DNA from: Raffaelea ambrosiae
Lineage: Eukaryota > Ascomycota > Sordariomycetes > Ophiostomatales > Ophiostomataceae
DNA: 64,000 bases
Assembly: GCA_002778195.1 (NCBI GenBank)
Contig: PCDI01000021.1
Span: forward strand, 56,750-120,749
Direction of reading: 5' to 3'
Shown here in pieces: positions 11,174 through 23,491 of the stretch. The first letter of the stretch is position 1. Each line of letters opens with the position of its first letter. The translations under genes and the position numbers were made by a program. The notes below the pieces were generated by a model, which was given only the letters and a program-made list of their open reading frames with translations, was not told where the DNA came from and made no database searches.

Positions 11174-13519
11174 ATGCGGAGTCTTCTCGTCCCCCAAAGG
11201 ATTGCCTCTGCCTCCTTTGCCCGGTCCTCTGTGTCCTCAGCAGCACGCCTCTCCTTTGCTACCGCACATCCTCCTCGCCTCTCCCAGCCGCCACGACGAC
11301 AGTTGCACCAGCAGCAGCAGCAGCTTTACCAGCGCCAGAAGTACTCACAGAGGCTGTGTCCCAGACGCAACGGTCTCCCCGGTCCTTTCCCGCTTCCTGC
11401 GGCCTCCTCCCGCACCCTCCACACCACCATGGGCAAGCGCGATCCCAGCACGGCATCCAACTACGATGCCTGGGTGACTCGGCACACGACCACCAACTTC
11501 AAGGTCGACTTTGACGCCCAGATCCTGCGCGGCAGCGTCGTGCTCGAGCTCGAACGCCAGGCGGGGGGCAACCACCCGGCCGAGATCATCCTCGACTCCA
11601 GCTATGTCGACGTCAAGGCCGTCCAGCTCAACGGCCAGCCGGCCACCTTTGAGGTGAAGCCGCGCGCCGGCCCCCTGGGCTCGCCCCTGCACGTGGCCGT
11701 GCCCAATGCGGCCGCCATTGCCGCCGGCACGACGGTCACCCTGCGCATCGAGCTGGCCACCACGGACAAGTGCACGGCGCTGCAGTGGCTGACGCCCGCG
11801 CAGACGTCCAACAAGACGGCCCCCTTTATGTTCTCCCAGGCCCAGGCCATCCACGGCCGCTCGCTGTTCCCCTGCCAGGACACGCCGGACGTCAAGTCGA
11901 CGTACTCGTTCCGCATCGCCTCGCCGCACCCGGTCGTGGCGAGTGGACTGGCGGTCCAGGAGGAGGACGCTGTTTCCGGGGGGGCCGAGGTCGAGCTCGC
12001 CCAGGGCGACAAGCTCTACCTCTTTGAGCAGAAAGTCCCCATCCCGTCGTACCTCTTTGCTCTGGCGTCGGGCGACATCGCCAAGGAGCCGATTGGCCCG
12101 CGGTCGCTGGTGGCCACGAGCCCCGACCAGGTCAAGGGCTGCCAGTGGGAGCTCAAGGAGGACATGCCCAAGTTTCTGGACGTCGTCGAGAAGCTGGTCT
12201 TCCCCTACCAGTGGGGCGAGTACAACGTGCTGGTCCTGCCGCCGAGCTTCCCCTATGGCGGCATGGAGAACCCCGTCTACACCTTTGCGACGCCGACGAT
12301 TATCAGCGGCGACCGCCAGAACGTGGACGTGATTGCCCACGAGCTGAGCCACAGCTGGAGCGGCAATCTTGTGACCAGCGGCAGCTGGGAGCACTAGTAA
12401 GATCATCCTCTTCTCACATGAACATGAGAGGGACTGGGGTTTTTATTTTTATTTTTATTATTTTTTTTTTTAACAGCAGTGGACTAACGGAACATGGCAA
12501 ACTAGTTGGCTGAACGAAGGATGGACCATGTATCTGGAGCGCAGAATTGTGGCCGGGGTCCACGGCGATGCGCATTTTGACTTTTCGGCCGTCATTGGCT
12601 GGAAGGCTCTTGGTACGTCCTTTTTGGGATCTCTTTCTGAGATCTCATCCTCCTCCCCCACCCCCATCTGAGATTCGCCTTATCTTGTCTGGGCCGTCTG
12701 GGCCGTCTGGGTTGTCTGTTCTAAACATCATACACAGAGGATACCATCAACGAGTTTGGCCCTACGCACAACTTCACCAAGCTGTGCATCAACCATGACG
12801 GCATCGATCCTGACGATGCCTTCAGCACCGTGCCTTACGAGAAGGGTTTCCACATGGTGTACTATCTGGATAGACTGGTCGGCCGGGAGAACTTTGACAA
12901 GTTCATCCCGTACTACTTTACCAAGTTCAGCCGCAAGTCGCTCGACTCGTTCGAGTTCCGCGACACCTTCCTCGAGTTCTTTGACAAGCCCGAGTATGCC
13001 CACTTGAAGGAGGCCATTGCCGGCATCGACTGGCAGGACCGGTTCTACTCTACGGGCCTGCCCCCCAAGCCCGACTTTGACACGTCGCTCATCGACGTCT
13101 GCTACAAGCTGGCCGAGAAGTGGAAGGCCAAGGACTTTGTGCCGGCCGCCTCGGACGTCGAGGGCTGGGTGGCCAACCAGAAGCTCGTCCTGCTGGGCGA
13201 GATCCAGGGCTTTGACGAGCCGGTCACCCTGGCCCAGTCGCAGCAGCTCGCTTCAGCGTACGGCCTTGTCGACACGCAGAATGTCGAGCTCAAGTCGGCC
13301 TACTACCTCGTGTCGCTGCGTGCCCAGGACAAGAGCACGTACCAGGGCGCCGCCGATCTTTTGGGCACCGTCGGCCGCATGAAGTTTGTGCGGCCTCTCT
13401 TCCGGGCGCTCAACAAAGTCGACCGCGATCTGGCCGTCGCGACGTTCGAGAAGAACAAGGACTTTTACCACCCGATTTGCCGTGCTATGGCTGAGAAGGA
13501 TCTGGGGCTGGCTAAATAA
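11174..13519 (+). CDS. Leukotriene A4 hydrolase-type M1 aminopeptidase
   Basis: Exons are 11174-12396, 12506-12612 and 12738-13519. Translation from 11174 gives 703 residues; from the internal ATG at 11429 (MGKRDP) it gives 618, the usual family length. The zinc site is complete: HELSH (304-308 in the short form) and the third ligand in NEGW (Glu327), with 18 residues between. The GGMENP substrate motif (YGGMENPVY) precedes it. Intron 1 splits Tyr323 between the two halves of the active site and has a CTAAC branch; intron 2 is gtacgt...acacag. The extra N-terminal 85 residues are rich in Arg, Ser and Ala with no acidic residue in the first 80 or so, like a mitochondrial presequence. The family trims N-terminal residues from peptides and may hydrolyse epoxides; yeast LAP2 is the comparison. 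Confidence 0.93.
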
Positions 13520-14439
13520 TTTTTTATGTCCTCGTGTATTTACATTAAAAGGAACATGGTGACCTAGAGGGATAGTGAGATAGTTACAAACCACCGCCTT
13601 CTTGGCTACGAGAAACGGATAAGAGTTTGGAATATGAACGGCATTTACAGTCCGCCCTTTTGGCCCGGTGAGGCATACAAGCTTGACTCCTTTCTTCTTC
13701 AACACACCAGTGTGAAGGCACCCGAAAGTTTCTACAAGTCGTGCATTGCCTCTCCCTCCTCGAATCGTTTTTAACCACAGTCTTGATAACAAGTGGGGTC
13801 ATTTCCTGTCTCCATGATTCTGACCATGGGACGGGGAAGCGATCCAATACTTGGAGGACTGCTCAAGTTGATCACTAAAAACATGGATTAGTGACGAGCA
13901 ATCGACTATAATACGCACTCGCCAATGGTCCATGTGACTGTGATGGGCGGTAACTGGGAGATACGGCAGGTCGCGACTTCCTGAATTGGAAAGCCAAGGG
14001 CGACGTGACGTACTGCCTAATGTCTTGATTGTTTTCTTTTCCTTTATTTTTTTTCTGCCCTGCGTTAATTTCCCCAGGAAAATCTTCATCACGAACGCCT
14101 CTTGCTTGGCTAGACAATTCTCAGCAGCAGCAGCAAGCAGGTCACCGTTCTTCCCTTTGCCTACGTGACACGGGGTTTTGTGTGAATTCTTCAACTATTC
14201 CTTCATTAGGCAGCGCGGGTCTGAGCACACAATCCTTTTCGGGTCGCTTTCTCAATCTCTCGTGCTCTCTTTGCAGCGGTATTTCGTCACCACATCCCAT
14301 TGCCACACACCAAAGTGCTACCGACGAATATTGTTTTTAAGCTTTTTGTTTTTCAATCTCTCTCTCGCTTCTATGTTTCGAAGATACCCTGCTTTCCACG
14401 TCTCCTAGCCACCAAGCTTTCACGTGCCAAAACGCCATT
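13520..14439. other. Intergenic stretch
   Basis: I see no convincing coding sequence. It combines the 3' end of the aminopeptidase gene with the probable promoter of the gene at 14440, with T-rich and CT-rich blocks at 14030-14060 and 14240-14380. A CACGTG palindrome lies at 14421-14426, just before the ATG. Confidence 0.5.
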
Positions 14440-15698
14440 ATGGCAATAAGCCAGAGAAATACACAGCCTTGGATGGAGCCGATGACTCCAGACTGGATCT
14501 GGTCGTCCGCATCGAGCGTACAGTAAGTGGTAAATTGCGACGCGACATTGAAAGACATACCTTGGTATTGTTGTTTGCAAGCTCTAACCAGAATCTGTTT
14601 GGCAGCGTCGCAAAAGACCTCCGGTGGTTCACCGACTATGTGCTATTTGCGACTGACGTTCGAACCATCTTGGGCGGGCGCCTGCTTGCCACCGGAATCG
14701 GTACCGTCCACCTCCCAACGAGGTGCGGTAAGAAGAATACAAACCACACGGTCATGACGCTCAAAGACGTCCTCCATGTTCCTGGTGCTTTTTGCAACAT
14801 CCTGGCTGGACAACTGATTGACGGATGCCCGCAGCTGAAGTGTTTGAAAAATGCAAAGGGGCACATAGTCAAGAACGGAATTGCAGTAGCTCTCTTGCTG
14901 CCGAATCACCCTCTCCTGGCTGTCAGGATCAGCGCACCCCCCCTTGGCCCAGTCCTCGGCGATTCGGTTTTCGTGGACGGCATGCTCTACATGGTCAATG
15001 TGTTCTGGGAGGACTCGGAGAGAAGGCGGTGGCAATGCCGACAACACGGCTATTCAGAAGAAGAACTGGACGTCCTGCGCAACTGGCCATACACAGCGGA
15101 TGAGAGAGCATGGCTGAAAAGCAACTTTCGCGGGGAAAGTCGATTTTTGCGTATGTACAACCTCGACAGCGACGAGGAGGAGGACTGCAACGAGGGACGG
15201 CAAATGGTTCGAGAAATGATGGCGATTGAGTCAGATGCAAAAGCGGACGCCAAGGACAGTTTCGTGTCGTCCTTGCCCGACATCCTCGACGATGTCTTGT
15301 CGCAGACGTCGTCCTTTGTCTTCACGGAAGGCCAGCTCAACGTCATGATTGGCAAGTACGGGGGCCCGGTAAAGTTTATGAAGTCCCTACGACTGAAATT
15401 TTACAAACCGGACGACTTTGCGGTCGCTGTAAAGAGCATCGCTCCGGTATTCAAGAAACGCAACGAACGAATAACCGAAGTCGTTGACGGCTTGAAGAAT
15501 TTGGGCCTGCGCAGCATCTTTACACCACCAGAGCGTCGCTACATAGAACGGCGGTATGGAGAAATTGACAAGTTCATGGAGAGGTTCGCACTGGATGCAA
15601 CCAATGACAGGCACTGCGAGGAAGCCAAGGCCATCGTCGCCAGACGACTGGAAGCACAGGGCGACCAGGGCGAATCAGACGAGGCATGCTCACCTTAG
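14440..15698 (+). CDS. Domesticated Ty1/copia protease-like fungal protein
   Basis: I model exons 14440-14522 and 14606-15698, about 391 residues, because the join restores a continuous motif: TPDWIWSSASSVHVAKDLRWFTDY. The intron (83 nt, gtaagt...ggcag) has a CTAAC branch site. The motif, followed by a GIGTVHL strand and LKDVLHVPGAFCNIL, matches the order seen in copia-type retrotransposon proteases (D-S-G, then the GxG strand, then LxxVLxVP...NLxS). The catalytic Asp-Ser-Gly is replaced by Ser-Ser-Ala, so proteolysis is unlikely. The C-terminal half is acidic (DSDEEED) and then has a YGGPVKFMKSLRLKFYKPDD block. I recall similar C-terminal blocks in orphan fungal proteins, but could not check. 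There is no reverse transcriptase, integrase or LTR nearby. Its function is unknown. Confidence 0.7.
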
Positions 15699-17871
15699 CT
15701 ATGCAGAAGAAGGCATCCATCAATGAAGCGCCGGATGGAGCTCAAGAATTTACGTTCTTAAGTAGTTGGACAACGCAGCCTGGCGAGGGTGGTCAGGTTT
15801 CTGGCAAATGAGACGGAGTGGTCAGTGATGCGGACGATCCTTTTGCTCGATTCTGTATTAAGAACGACCCGTTTGCAGGTACGGCCCAGAACGTGGCTAA
15901 CGTTGACGTTTCGTTGGGGTTCATTTCCGAACTCATGGTGAAGCAAGAAAAGAACAGACATACTTTGTAGGTGTGCGATTTACAGAAGGATTCCGGCTGT
16001 TGGCTGGTGCCGCCCAGGATCTTGAATGCAACACAATATGAAGTTTTCGACGTTTGCTTTTACGCGAGTATGCACGCTTCCGAACATGTATTTGTCGGGG
16101 TTGTGTAGGAGATTCCAGCAGTGCTCTGTCTGGTACGTGTACGTCTACGACGTCGCGACACATGAATCACAACCATAGTAATATTGGCGATCCTCCGGAA
16201 TAAAGAATCCTATAAGCCTTTTCACGTATTCTTGTACTTTTCTTTCTGGGTCGGCAGAGCGCGCGTTGTCACAGCGTGTGGCGATCTGCCCAGGCAGCCG
16301 TTTAACTAAGGGCCAAAAGCCAAAAAAAGGGAACCCAACTATGTGAATGTGAAGAGTCGATCGATGTAACTGTCGCTGTCGCATTAAGGCCGCGCGCACC
16401 GTGTGTGCGGGTTGGAACACGTCTGTTTGCGTTGGTTGGCGTCGCTGGCTCGTCGCCTCGACATGCCAACATCATGAACTGGAATTCGGACGCTTTCGGG
16501 ACAGTTGAAAGCAAAAAGAAAAGAAACGAAAAAAAAAAACAAAAAGCCAACATGGCCACAGCAACAAAAGGAACTGCAGGAACGACTGGTTTCCGTGGCT
16601 CCCCGTGTCAACAAAAATATTCGGAGACGCGACGCGTGCCTTCCATGAATGTCTCGGAAGAGGTGGGGTGGAGGAATGGAGGGGCGCACGAATCTCCAGT
16701 GCTCCCATTGGCCGAGGGCCACGGCTTCGTCATAGGGGAACATGAGGGAGCACAGGCAAAGAAGGAAATTAGAAGCCCAGGAGAATACAGGCAATACAGG
16801 CACAAAGCGGCCCCCTGGCTGCACGTGTCATTTGCCCAGAGGCAATGCGGTGTATGCTATGGCGTATTACGGTGTAACTACAGCGCAGCAGGGGCATCCC
16901 GACCTGCGCCAAAGCCAAAATACCCAAATATTATAGTGTGTCCCGAACGTTTGCAAGGTGGCAATGCATGAAAACAGACTCCGCCGCAACACGAACCCCC
17001 TTTTGCTGTGTTAAAGCCTGGGATCTTTTTCTATCCCCCCCTTCGCCTTCATTTATTGCGGACATATTTGGCGTCCGAGCAGAGAGGGCGTCCGACCACC
17101 ACCGCGCCGCCCGCGAGAACGCACGCAACGAGACTGTCGTGGCATCCCTAGCCTTTCCAGCGATTCTGGCCCTGTTTCGACACTTTTTCCAACCAGCCCC
17201 CGAAGCTACCCGGCCCTAACAAGATCGCTCTCTGCCCTGCGCGCCCGCCGCCGCCGCCGTCGCCTTGCTCTTTGCGCCTCGGGCCTTTTGACCAGCGGGT
17301 CGAGAGAAATGCGTGCCAGCCTGCCGTTTTGTGCTCCACTGTCGTCCTGGGCTGTTGACGCGACCAGACGTTCTTCTCTCCGGGCTTGGGGTGTGTCTTG
17401 TGTGGCTGGAATTTTATGACACGAAGAAACGGCGACGTCCACGACTTGTGCTTTTTTTTTTTTTTTTGTTGGCCCGCGGCTTTCTTTTTTGGACGAACTA
17501 CGGCGCATTTGGAGGCTTGCAGTGCTTTTGTGCACGGCAAAAGAAAAAAAAAGGAGAGAACTGAAAGGAAAAGGAGACAAAGGGAAGGAAATACACACTG
17601 CGAAATACAAGACGCGACAAGGAAGCGCAGGCGTTGTCGAGAAAGCCGGGGCGCTGACTCGAAAAAAAAAGAAACCCGTTGAGATTCTTCTCAGACGGCG
17701 ACTAGGCGACTTCACACATACCTCATTCCTTCACACAACACACGCGCGCCCCCCCCCCCTCTTCCCACCGACTATTGTTCTCGTTGATCTTTCCCACCAA
17801 CTTCCCCGCGGCCATTCCGCCGCTGTCTGTCCCGTTCTCGAACGTGTAGACTCCCTTCCACGCCGCCCATC
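15699..17871. other. Intergenic stretch with possible coding relics, then kinesin leader
   Basis: The left part (about 15790-16420, minus strand) has short open frames that look partly coding (see the pseudogene entry). The right part (16950-17871) is the probable 5' leader of the kinesin gene, with T- and A-rich tracts and a C run at 17750-17758. No RNA gene is visible. Confidence 0.5.
15980..16420 (-). pseudogene. Possible degraded coding fragment, unknown family
   Basis: A minus-strand frame runs from about 16420 to 16148, meets a TAG (16145-16147) and then stays open to a TAA at 15980-15982. Both sides have protein-like composition: a segment reading IGFFIPEDRQYYYGCDSC before the stop, and EHCWNLLHNPDKYMFGSVH after it, with CxxC-like cysteines. 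I do not recognise the family. It could be a relic, a gene with an intron I cannot place, or chance. A separate 47-codon open frame lies just downstream at 15793-15936 on the same strand. Confidence 0.25.
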
Positions 17872-20800
17872 ATGGCTCCTGCCGCGGCCGCCGGCGGTGG
17901 CGGCAACATCAAGGTGGTGGTCCGCGTCCGTCCCTTCAACGGACGAGGTGAGTGCCGATTTTGTCCTGCCTGCAGCTCCCAGGCGCCCTGAGAAGCTCCT
18001 TGCTAACCAACCCTCTCTGCGTGTCCTACCAGAGATCGACCGAAATGCCACCTGTATCGTGGAAATGCGCGACAACCAGACCGTCCTGACGCCTCCCCAC
18101 GATGCCCACTCGGCGACAGGAAAGGGCGGCAAGGACACCGGGTCCAAGGTGTTCGCCTTCGACCGCTCCTACTGGAGTTTCAACAAGAACGACCCCAACT
18201 ATGCCGGCCAGTCCAATCTCCACGACGACCTCGGCCGGCCACTCCTCGACAACGCCTTCAAGGGCTACAACAACTGCATTTTCGCCTATGGTCAGACCGG
18301 CTCCGGCAAGTCGTACTCCATGATGGGCTACGGCAAGGAGGCCGGCATCATTCCCAGCATCTGCCAGGAGATGTTCACGCGCATCGAAGAAATGCAGCAC
18401 GACACCACCCTCAAGTGCACCGTCGAGGTGTCCTACCTGGAAATCTACAACGAACGCGTGCGCGATCTGCTCAACCCGGCGACTAAGGGCAACCTGAAGG
18501 TCCGAGAACATCCGTCCACGGGTCCCTATGTGGAGGACTTGGCCAAGCTGGCCGTCCGCGACTTCCAGGAGATCGAGCACCTCATGGACGAGGGCAACAA
18601 GGCCCGTACGGTCGCCGCCACCAACATGAACGAGACGTCCAGTCGAAGCCATGCCGTGTTCACCCTGATGCTGACGCAGAAGAAATTCGACGTCGAGACG
18701 AAAATGGAAATGGAAAAGGTCGCCAAGATCAGCCTGGTCGATCTGGCTGGCTCCGAGCGCGCGACGTCCACCGGCGCAACGGGCGCTCGCCTCAAGGAAG
18801 GCGCCGAAATCAACCGTTCGCTGTCAACGCTTGGTCGTGTCATTGCCGCGCTGGCCGACCTGTCGACAGGAAAGAAGAAAAAGGCCGGCCACGCACAGGT
18901 CCCCTACCGTGACTCTGTGTTGACCTGGCTGCTCAAGGACTCGCTGGGCGGCAACAGTATGACGGCCATGATTGCGGCCATCAGTCCTGCCGACATCAAC
19001 TACGACGAGACCCTCAGCACGCTGCGCTATGCCGACTCTGCCAAGCGCATCAAGAACCACGCTGTCATCAACGAAGACGCAAACGCGCGCATGATCCGCG
19101 AGCTCAAGGAGGAGCTGGCTGTTCTCCGCAGCAAGCTCGGAAGCGGTGGCGCCGGCGCTGTCGGGGGCGCAACCGGGGACATTGTCTACGCGGAAGGCAC
19201 TCCGCTGGAAAAGCAAATGGTCAGCATCACAGCGCCCGACGGCACCGTCAAGCAGGTGTCCAAGGCCGAAATCGCCGAGCAGCTGAGCCAGAGCGAAAAG
19301 CTGCTCTCGGACCTGAACCAAACCTGGGAGCAGAAGCTGGCCAAGACTGAAGAGATCCATAAAGAGCGTGAGGCCGCACTCGAAGAGCTCGGCATCAGCA
19401 TCGAAAAGGGCTTCATCGGCCTCAGCACGCCCAAGAAGATGCCGCACTTGGTCAACCTGTCTGATGATCCGCTGTTGGCCGAGTGCTTGGTGTACAATCT
19501 GAAGCCAGGCACAACCACGGTCGGCAACGTGGAATCCAACGCAGACCACCAAGCCAACATTCGCCTGAACGGCTCGCGCATCTTGCACGAACACTGCACA
19601 TTTGAAAACGCACCTGACGGCACGGTGACCCTGGTACCGCGGCCGGAAGCGGCGGTCATGGTGAACGGCAAGCGGATCACGGAGCCCAAGCAACTGCACT
19701 CTGGTTACCGGGTGATTTTCGGGGACTTTCACATCTTCCGCTTCAACCACCCCATGGAAGCGCGTGCCGAGCGCGCCGAACAACGCGCGGAGAAAAGCCT
19801 TCTTCGGCAATCCGTCACGGCCAGCCAACTCCAGAGTCTCGAGCGCAACTCTCCTTCGCCCAGTCCCCGCCACGACCGGACGCATAGCAAAGCCGGATCC
19901 GACTTTGACTTTGGTGACAGCCGGCCGGAGTCGCCAGCACCCTCCTTCCCGCGCGGCCGCGATTCAGATTGGTCCTTGGCCCGGCGAGAAGCAGCAGGCG
20001 CTATTCTGGGCACCGATCGCAACGTGGCGAGCTTGACGGACGAAGAGCTGAACACGCTCTTTGAAGAAGTCCAACGCGCGCGTGCAGAGCGGGTGACGGG
20101 CCGCGACGGCGACGAAGACATGGAGTCGATGGCGTCGTACCCCATCCGCGAAAAGTACATGTCGACCGGCACACTGGACAACTTCTCTCTGGACACGGCG
20201 CTGACCATGCCTTCGACACCCAAGCAAGGCGAGGTGGAAGACAAGCTGCGCGAGGTCCGCGAGGAGATGCAGCTGCAGCTGGACAAGCAGAAAGAAGAAT
20301 ACCAGGACCAGCTGAAGAGCGCCGAGACGTCAAATGTCGAAGTCGAGGAGATCAAGAAAGAGAAGGAGCGCATGGAAGAGGCCCTGCGCACGCTCAAGAC
20401 AGAGATGCAGCAGCAGCTCGAGGTCCAAAAGCAGGAGTTCCGGGAAAAGATTGAGAGACTCGATCCGATGAAGCGACCCAAGGCCAAGCCCAAGCTGTCG
20501 GAAGCCGAGATTGAGCTGGCGAAAAAGGTGGTCAAGCACTGGAGAAGCCGCCATTATGTGCAAATGGCCGAGACCGTCTTGCAACACGCCTCCACTCTCA
20601 AAGAAGCCCAAATCTTGGCCCACGAACTGGACGAGCCCGTTGTGTTCCAGTTTTCTGTCGTGGACGTCGGCCATGCGCTCTGCTCATCATACGACATGGT
20701 CCTCAATGGGCTGACCGGCGAGGGAGAAGACGTGGCTCTGGAGGAGGCCCCGAAACCGTGCATCGGAGTGCGTGTGATCGACTACAAGTACAGCGTAATA

Positions 20801-23491
20801 CGACTCTGGAGTTTGGAGAAGCTGCACGAGCGCGTGCGCCAGATGCGCCAGCTCCACCAAAACCTCGACCAGCCCGAATACAGTCAGCATGCCAGCGGCG
20901 ACAACCCCTTTGTTGAGCCATGCATGCCCGAGTACACGCTGGTCGGCGACGTTGACGTGCCGCTCAAGGCTGTCTTCGAGTGCCGCGTCCAGGACTTTGT
21001 GCTAGACGTCGTGTCGCCGCACACCAACCATGCCATCGGCATCATCAAGCTGGCGCTGGAGCCATCCAGCGCGCGGGCGCCGTCGAGCATGCTCAAATTC
21101 AACGTGGTGATGCACGAGATGGCTGGCTTCCCAGAACGCGAGGGGACCGAGGTGCATGCCCAGATCTTCATTCCAGGCGTCTCCGAAGATGGCATCACGA
21201 CGACGCAGATGATCAAGGATTTCGACGAAAGCCCCATCCGCTTCGAGAGCGTGCACAGCATGAGCATGCCGCTGTCGGCGCCTCAGGAGTCGACGCTGCG
21301 CGTCGCCGTCTATGCCAAGGTGTCGACCATGCATCTCGACAAGCTCCTTAGTTGGGACGACATGCGGGATGCTGTGCCCATGACTCGCGACAGGCCACCA
21401 AAGGCCGCCCGCATCTCCGAGGCGCATTTCTTCACCGAGGAGCGCCACGATGTGCTCTCCCGGCTGCAGATTCTCGAGATGAATGAGGAGGGCATCTATG
21501 TGCCGGTGGAAGTGGCCCAGACAAACGAGATGGATGTTGGCACTTTCCAGCTGCACCAGGGCATCCAGCGGCGCATCGTCATCAACGTGTCACACAGCTC
21601 GGGCGACACCCTGCCATGGGATGGCGTCACGTCGCTGCGCGTCAGCAGGATCCAGCTGCTGGACCCCTCGGGCAAGAGTCCAGACACGAACGGTACGCAG
21701 CCGCCGGTCGACGTGTCGCTCAAGCTATCGTCGACTCCCTCCTTCCGCAATAATGCCAACGGAACGCGGAGCATCACGATGAGCGGGCAGTGGGACTCGA
21801 GCATGCACAATACACCACTGCTGGACCGTGTGACCGCGGATAAGCACCGCGTGCAGATGACCGTGTCGTGGGATATCAGCTCTGAGCGGCTCGCGGAGCC
21901 GATGAAATTTTCCACTACGTTCTGCTGCCAGATCCTGTCTCGGTCGTTTGTGCGGCAGCCGTTGATGCTTGCTTCGCTCTGGCAGAGCGTGCGGTTCGTG
22001 CGGTCCTCTACGGCCATCTTTGGCATCACGATGCGGCCGGCGCCCATCAAGCGCGTGGGCGATCTATGGCGCATGAGCAGCCAGCACAACTACGTCAAGG
22101 GCGAAGAAAGCCTCGATGCGTGGACACCTCGCGGCGTGTCGGTTGTCAGCGACTACATTGCGGGACGCAAGAAGCGATTGCGGACTGCAGAGATTGGAGC
22201 GGCACAGAACACGCTGAAACGGATTGGGCTGCCAGACCCACGGCCTCTGACGCCTCTGGCCTTTGACATCTCCCTCGGCAGTGTCAGTGTCAGCAGCGAA
22301 CCCAGCCTGAACATGCGAAGAGACCCCGAATTGGAGGACCTTAGTGAACTTCTCCGAGATACTCCAGACACATCACAGATGCTGATGGCACCAGGGCCAG
22401 ATGAATTTGGCACCGAGGAAAATGGCGAGCCTGGCGAGCCTGGCGAAAACGGCGAAAACGGTGAGCACGGTGAAACTGGTTTAAACGGCGAAAACGGCGA
22501 CGGTGACCAGGAACCATCGCAGGTGGCAGAAACAGAGGAGGCACACCCTGGACCCGAATCCGAGTACCCTGACGAAGAGACACGGATTCTGAACATGTGT
22601 CTCAAGCTATGGGTCAAATATCCCGATCCGCTGTTGCACATTTTGAGCCCGGAGAACACTGCTCCGCCTGCCAATGGTGTCATCACCGATGAGTCGGCCG
22701 AGCCGCCCGCTCTGATCTCGTCCGTGGTTCGGGTGCCTAAGAACCCCAAGGTCATGAAGGGTGGATATCTGCTGGTGCCGAGCAACGATGCCACTCGGTG
22801 GATCAAGCGTTTTGTCGAGCTGCGCCGGCCGTACCTGCATATTCACAACGTCACAGACGGCGACGAGGTTTCCATTGTCAGCCTGCGGAATGCGCGCGTG
22901 GACAGCGAGCCGGGTATTCTGGGCCTGCTCGAGAGCCGCCACCCAGAGTACCGTGACAACGGGTTTGACTACCACGACCACCATGACGGCCAAAATGACT
23001 ATGACCGGAATGGTAGCGGCGAGCACACTACCAACGGCAACGCGGAGAGCGAGAACGGCGTCAGCCATCACACCAATGGCGTTGACACCCACACGTCCTC
23101 GCCCAATGGCTCCCCTGCGAGATCAGCCACCACCACCACCACCACCACCTCGTCGATTCAGACGGGCCATCGGCGGACAGCCTCGGGGCGGGTAATTTCG
23201 ACGATCTGGACCGGGTCGGGTGGCGTGGAGCACAACCGCAACAATACAGGAAAACACCACCATGGCCTCCAGCGACTCAGCGACCGGTTGCAAGCAGGCG
23301 TGTTTGCCATCTATGGGACGGACAACACGTGGCTGTTTGCAGCGCGCAGCGAAAGAGAAAAGCTCGAATGGATCACACGCATTGACCAGAGCTTCATGAT
23401 GCCGTCGTCATCTGTGTCGTCTCTGGGAAACAGCCGAGCAGCCAGCCCGCAAGTTGGCAGCAATGGCTACCCGGCACTCAACGGCCGCTGA
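17872..23491 (+). CDS. Kinesin-3 motor, Unc104/KIF1 type
   Basis: Exons are 17872-17947 and 18033-23491, giving 1844 residues. The intron is gtgagt...ctaccag with a CTAAC branch and splits Glu26. The start MAPAAAAGGGGNIKVVVRVRPFN gives a normal motor N-terminus. The motor domain (about 1-390) shows the P-loop GQTGSGKS near residue 111, switch I NETSSRSH and switch II DLAGSER followed by the loop 12 region. An FHA domain follows (about 513-600: TTTVGN, the RLNGSRILHEHC block, GDFHIFRFNHP). Then come short coiled coils (about 758-835), a KIF1-type stalk and a C-terminal PH domain (about 1595-1815) that would bind phosphoinositides on vesicles. Fungal homologues (UncA, Nkin2) move endosomal vesicles to microtubule plus ends. 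A Gly-Glu-Asn collagen-like stretch lies near residue 1490, and a low-complexity insert splits the PH domain. Confidence 0.96.
22423..22503 (+). repeat. Coding Gly-Glu-Asn/Pro repeat
   Basis: Repeated ggcgagcct and ggcgaaaac nonamers encode a collagen-like GEP/GEN run in the kinesin tail, just upstream of the PH domain. Confidence 0.85.

Noticed and set aside
17489..17871. N-terminal extension of the kinesin frame from an ATG at 17489
   Set aside because: This frame reaches exon 2 only by reading through exon 1 and the intron in the wrong frame. The normal kinesin N-terminus (IKVVVRVRPFN) begins at 17872 and splices cleanly.
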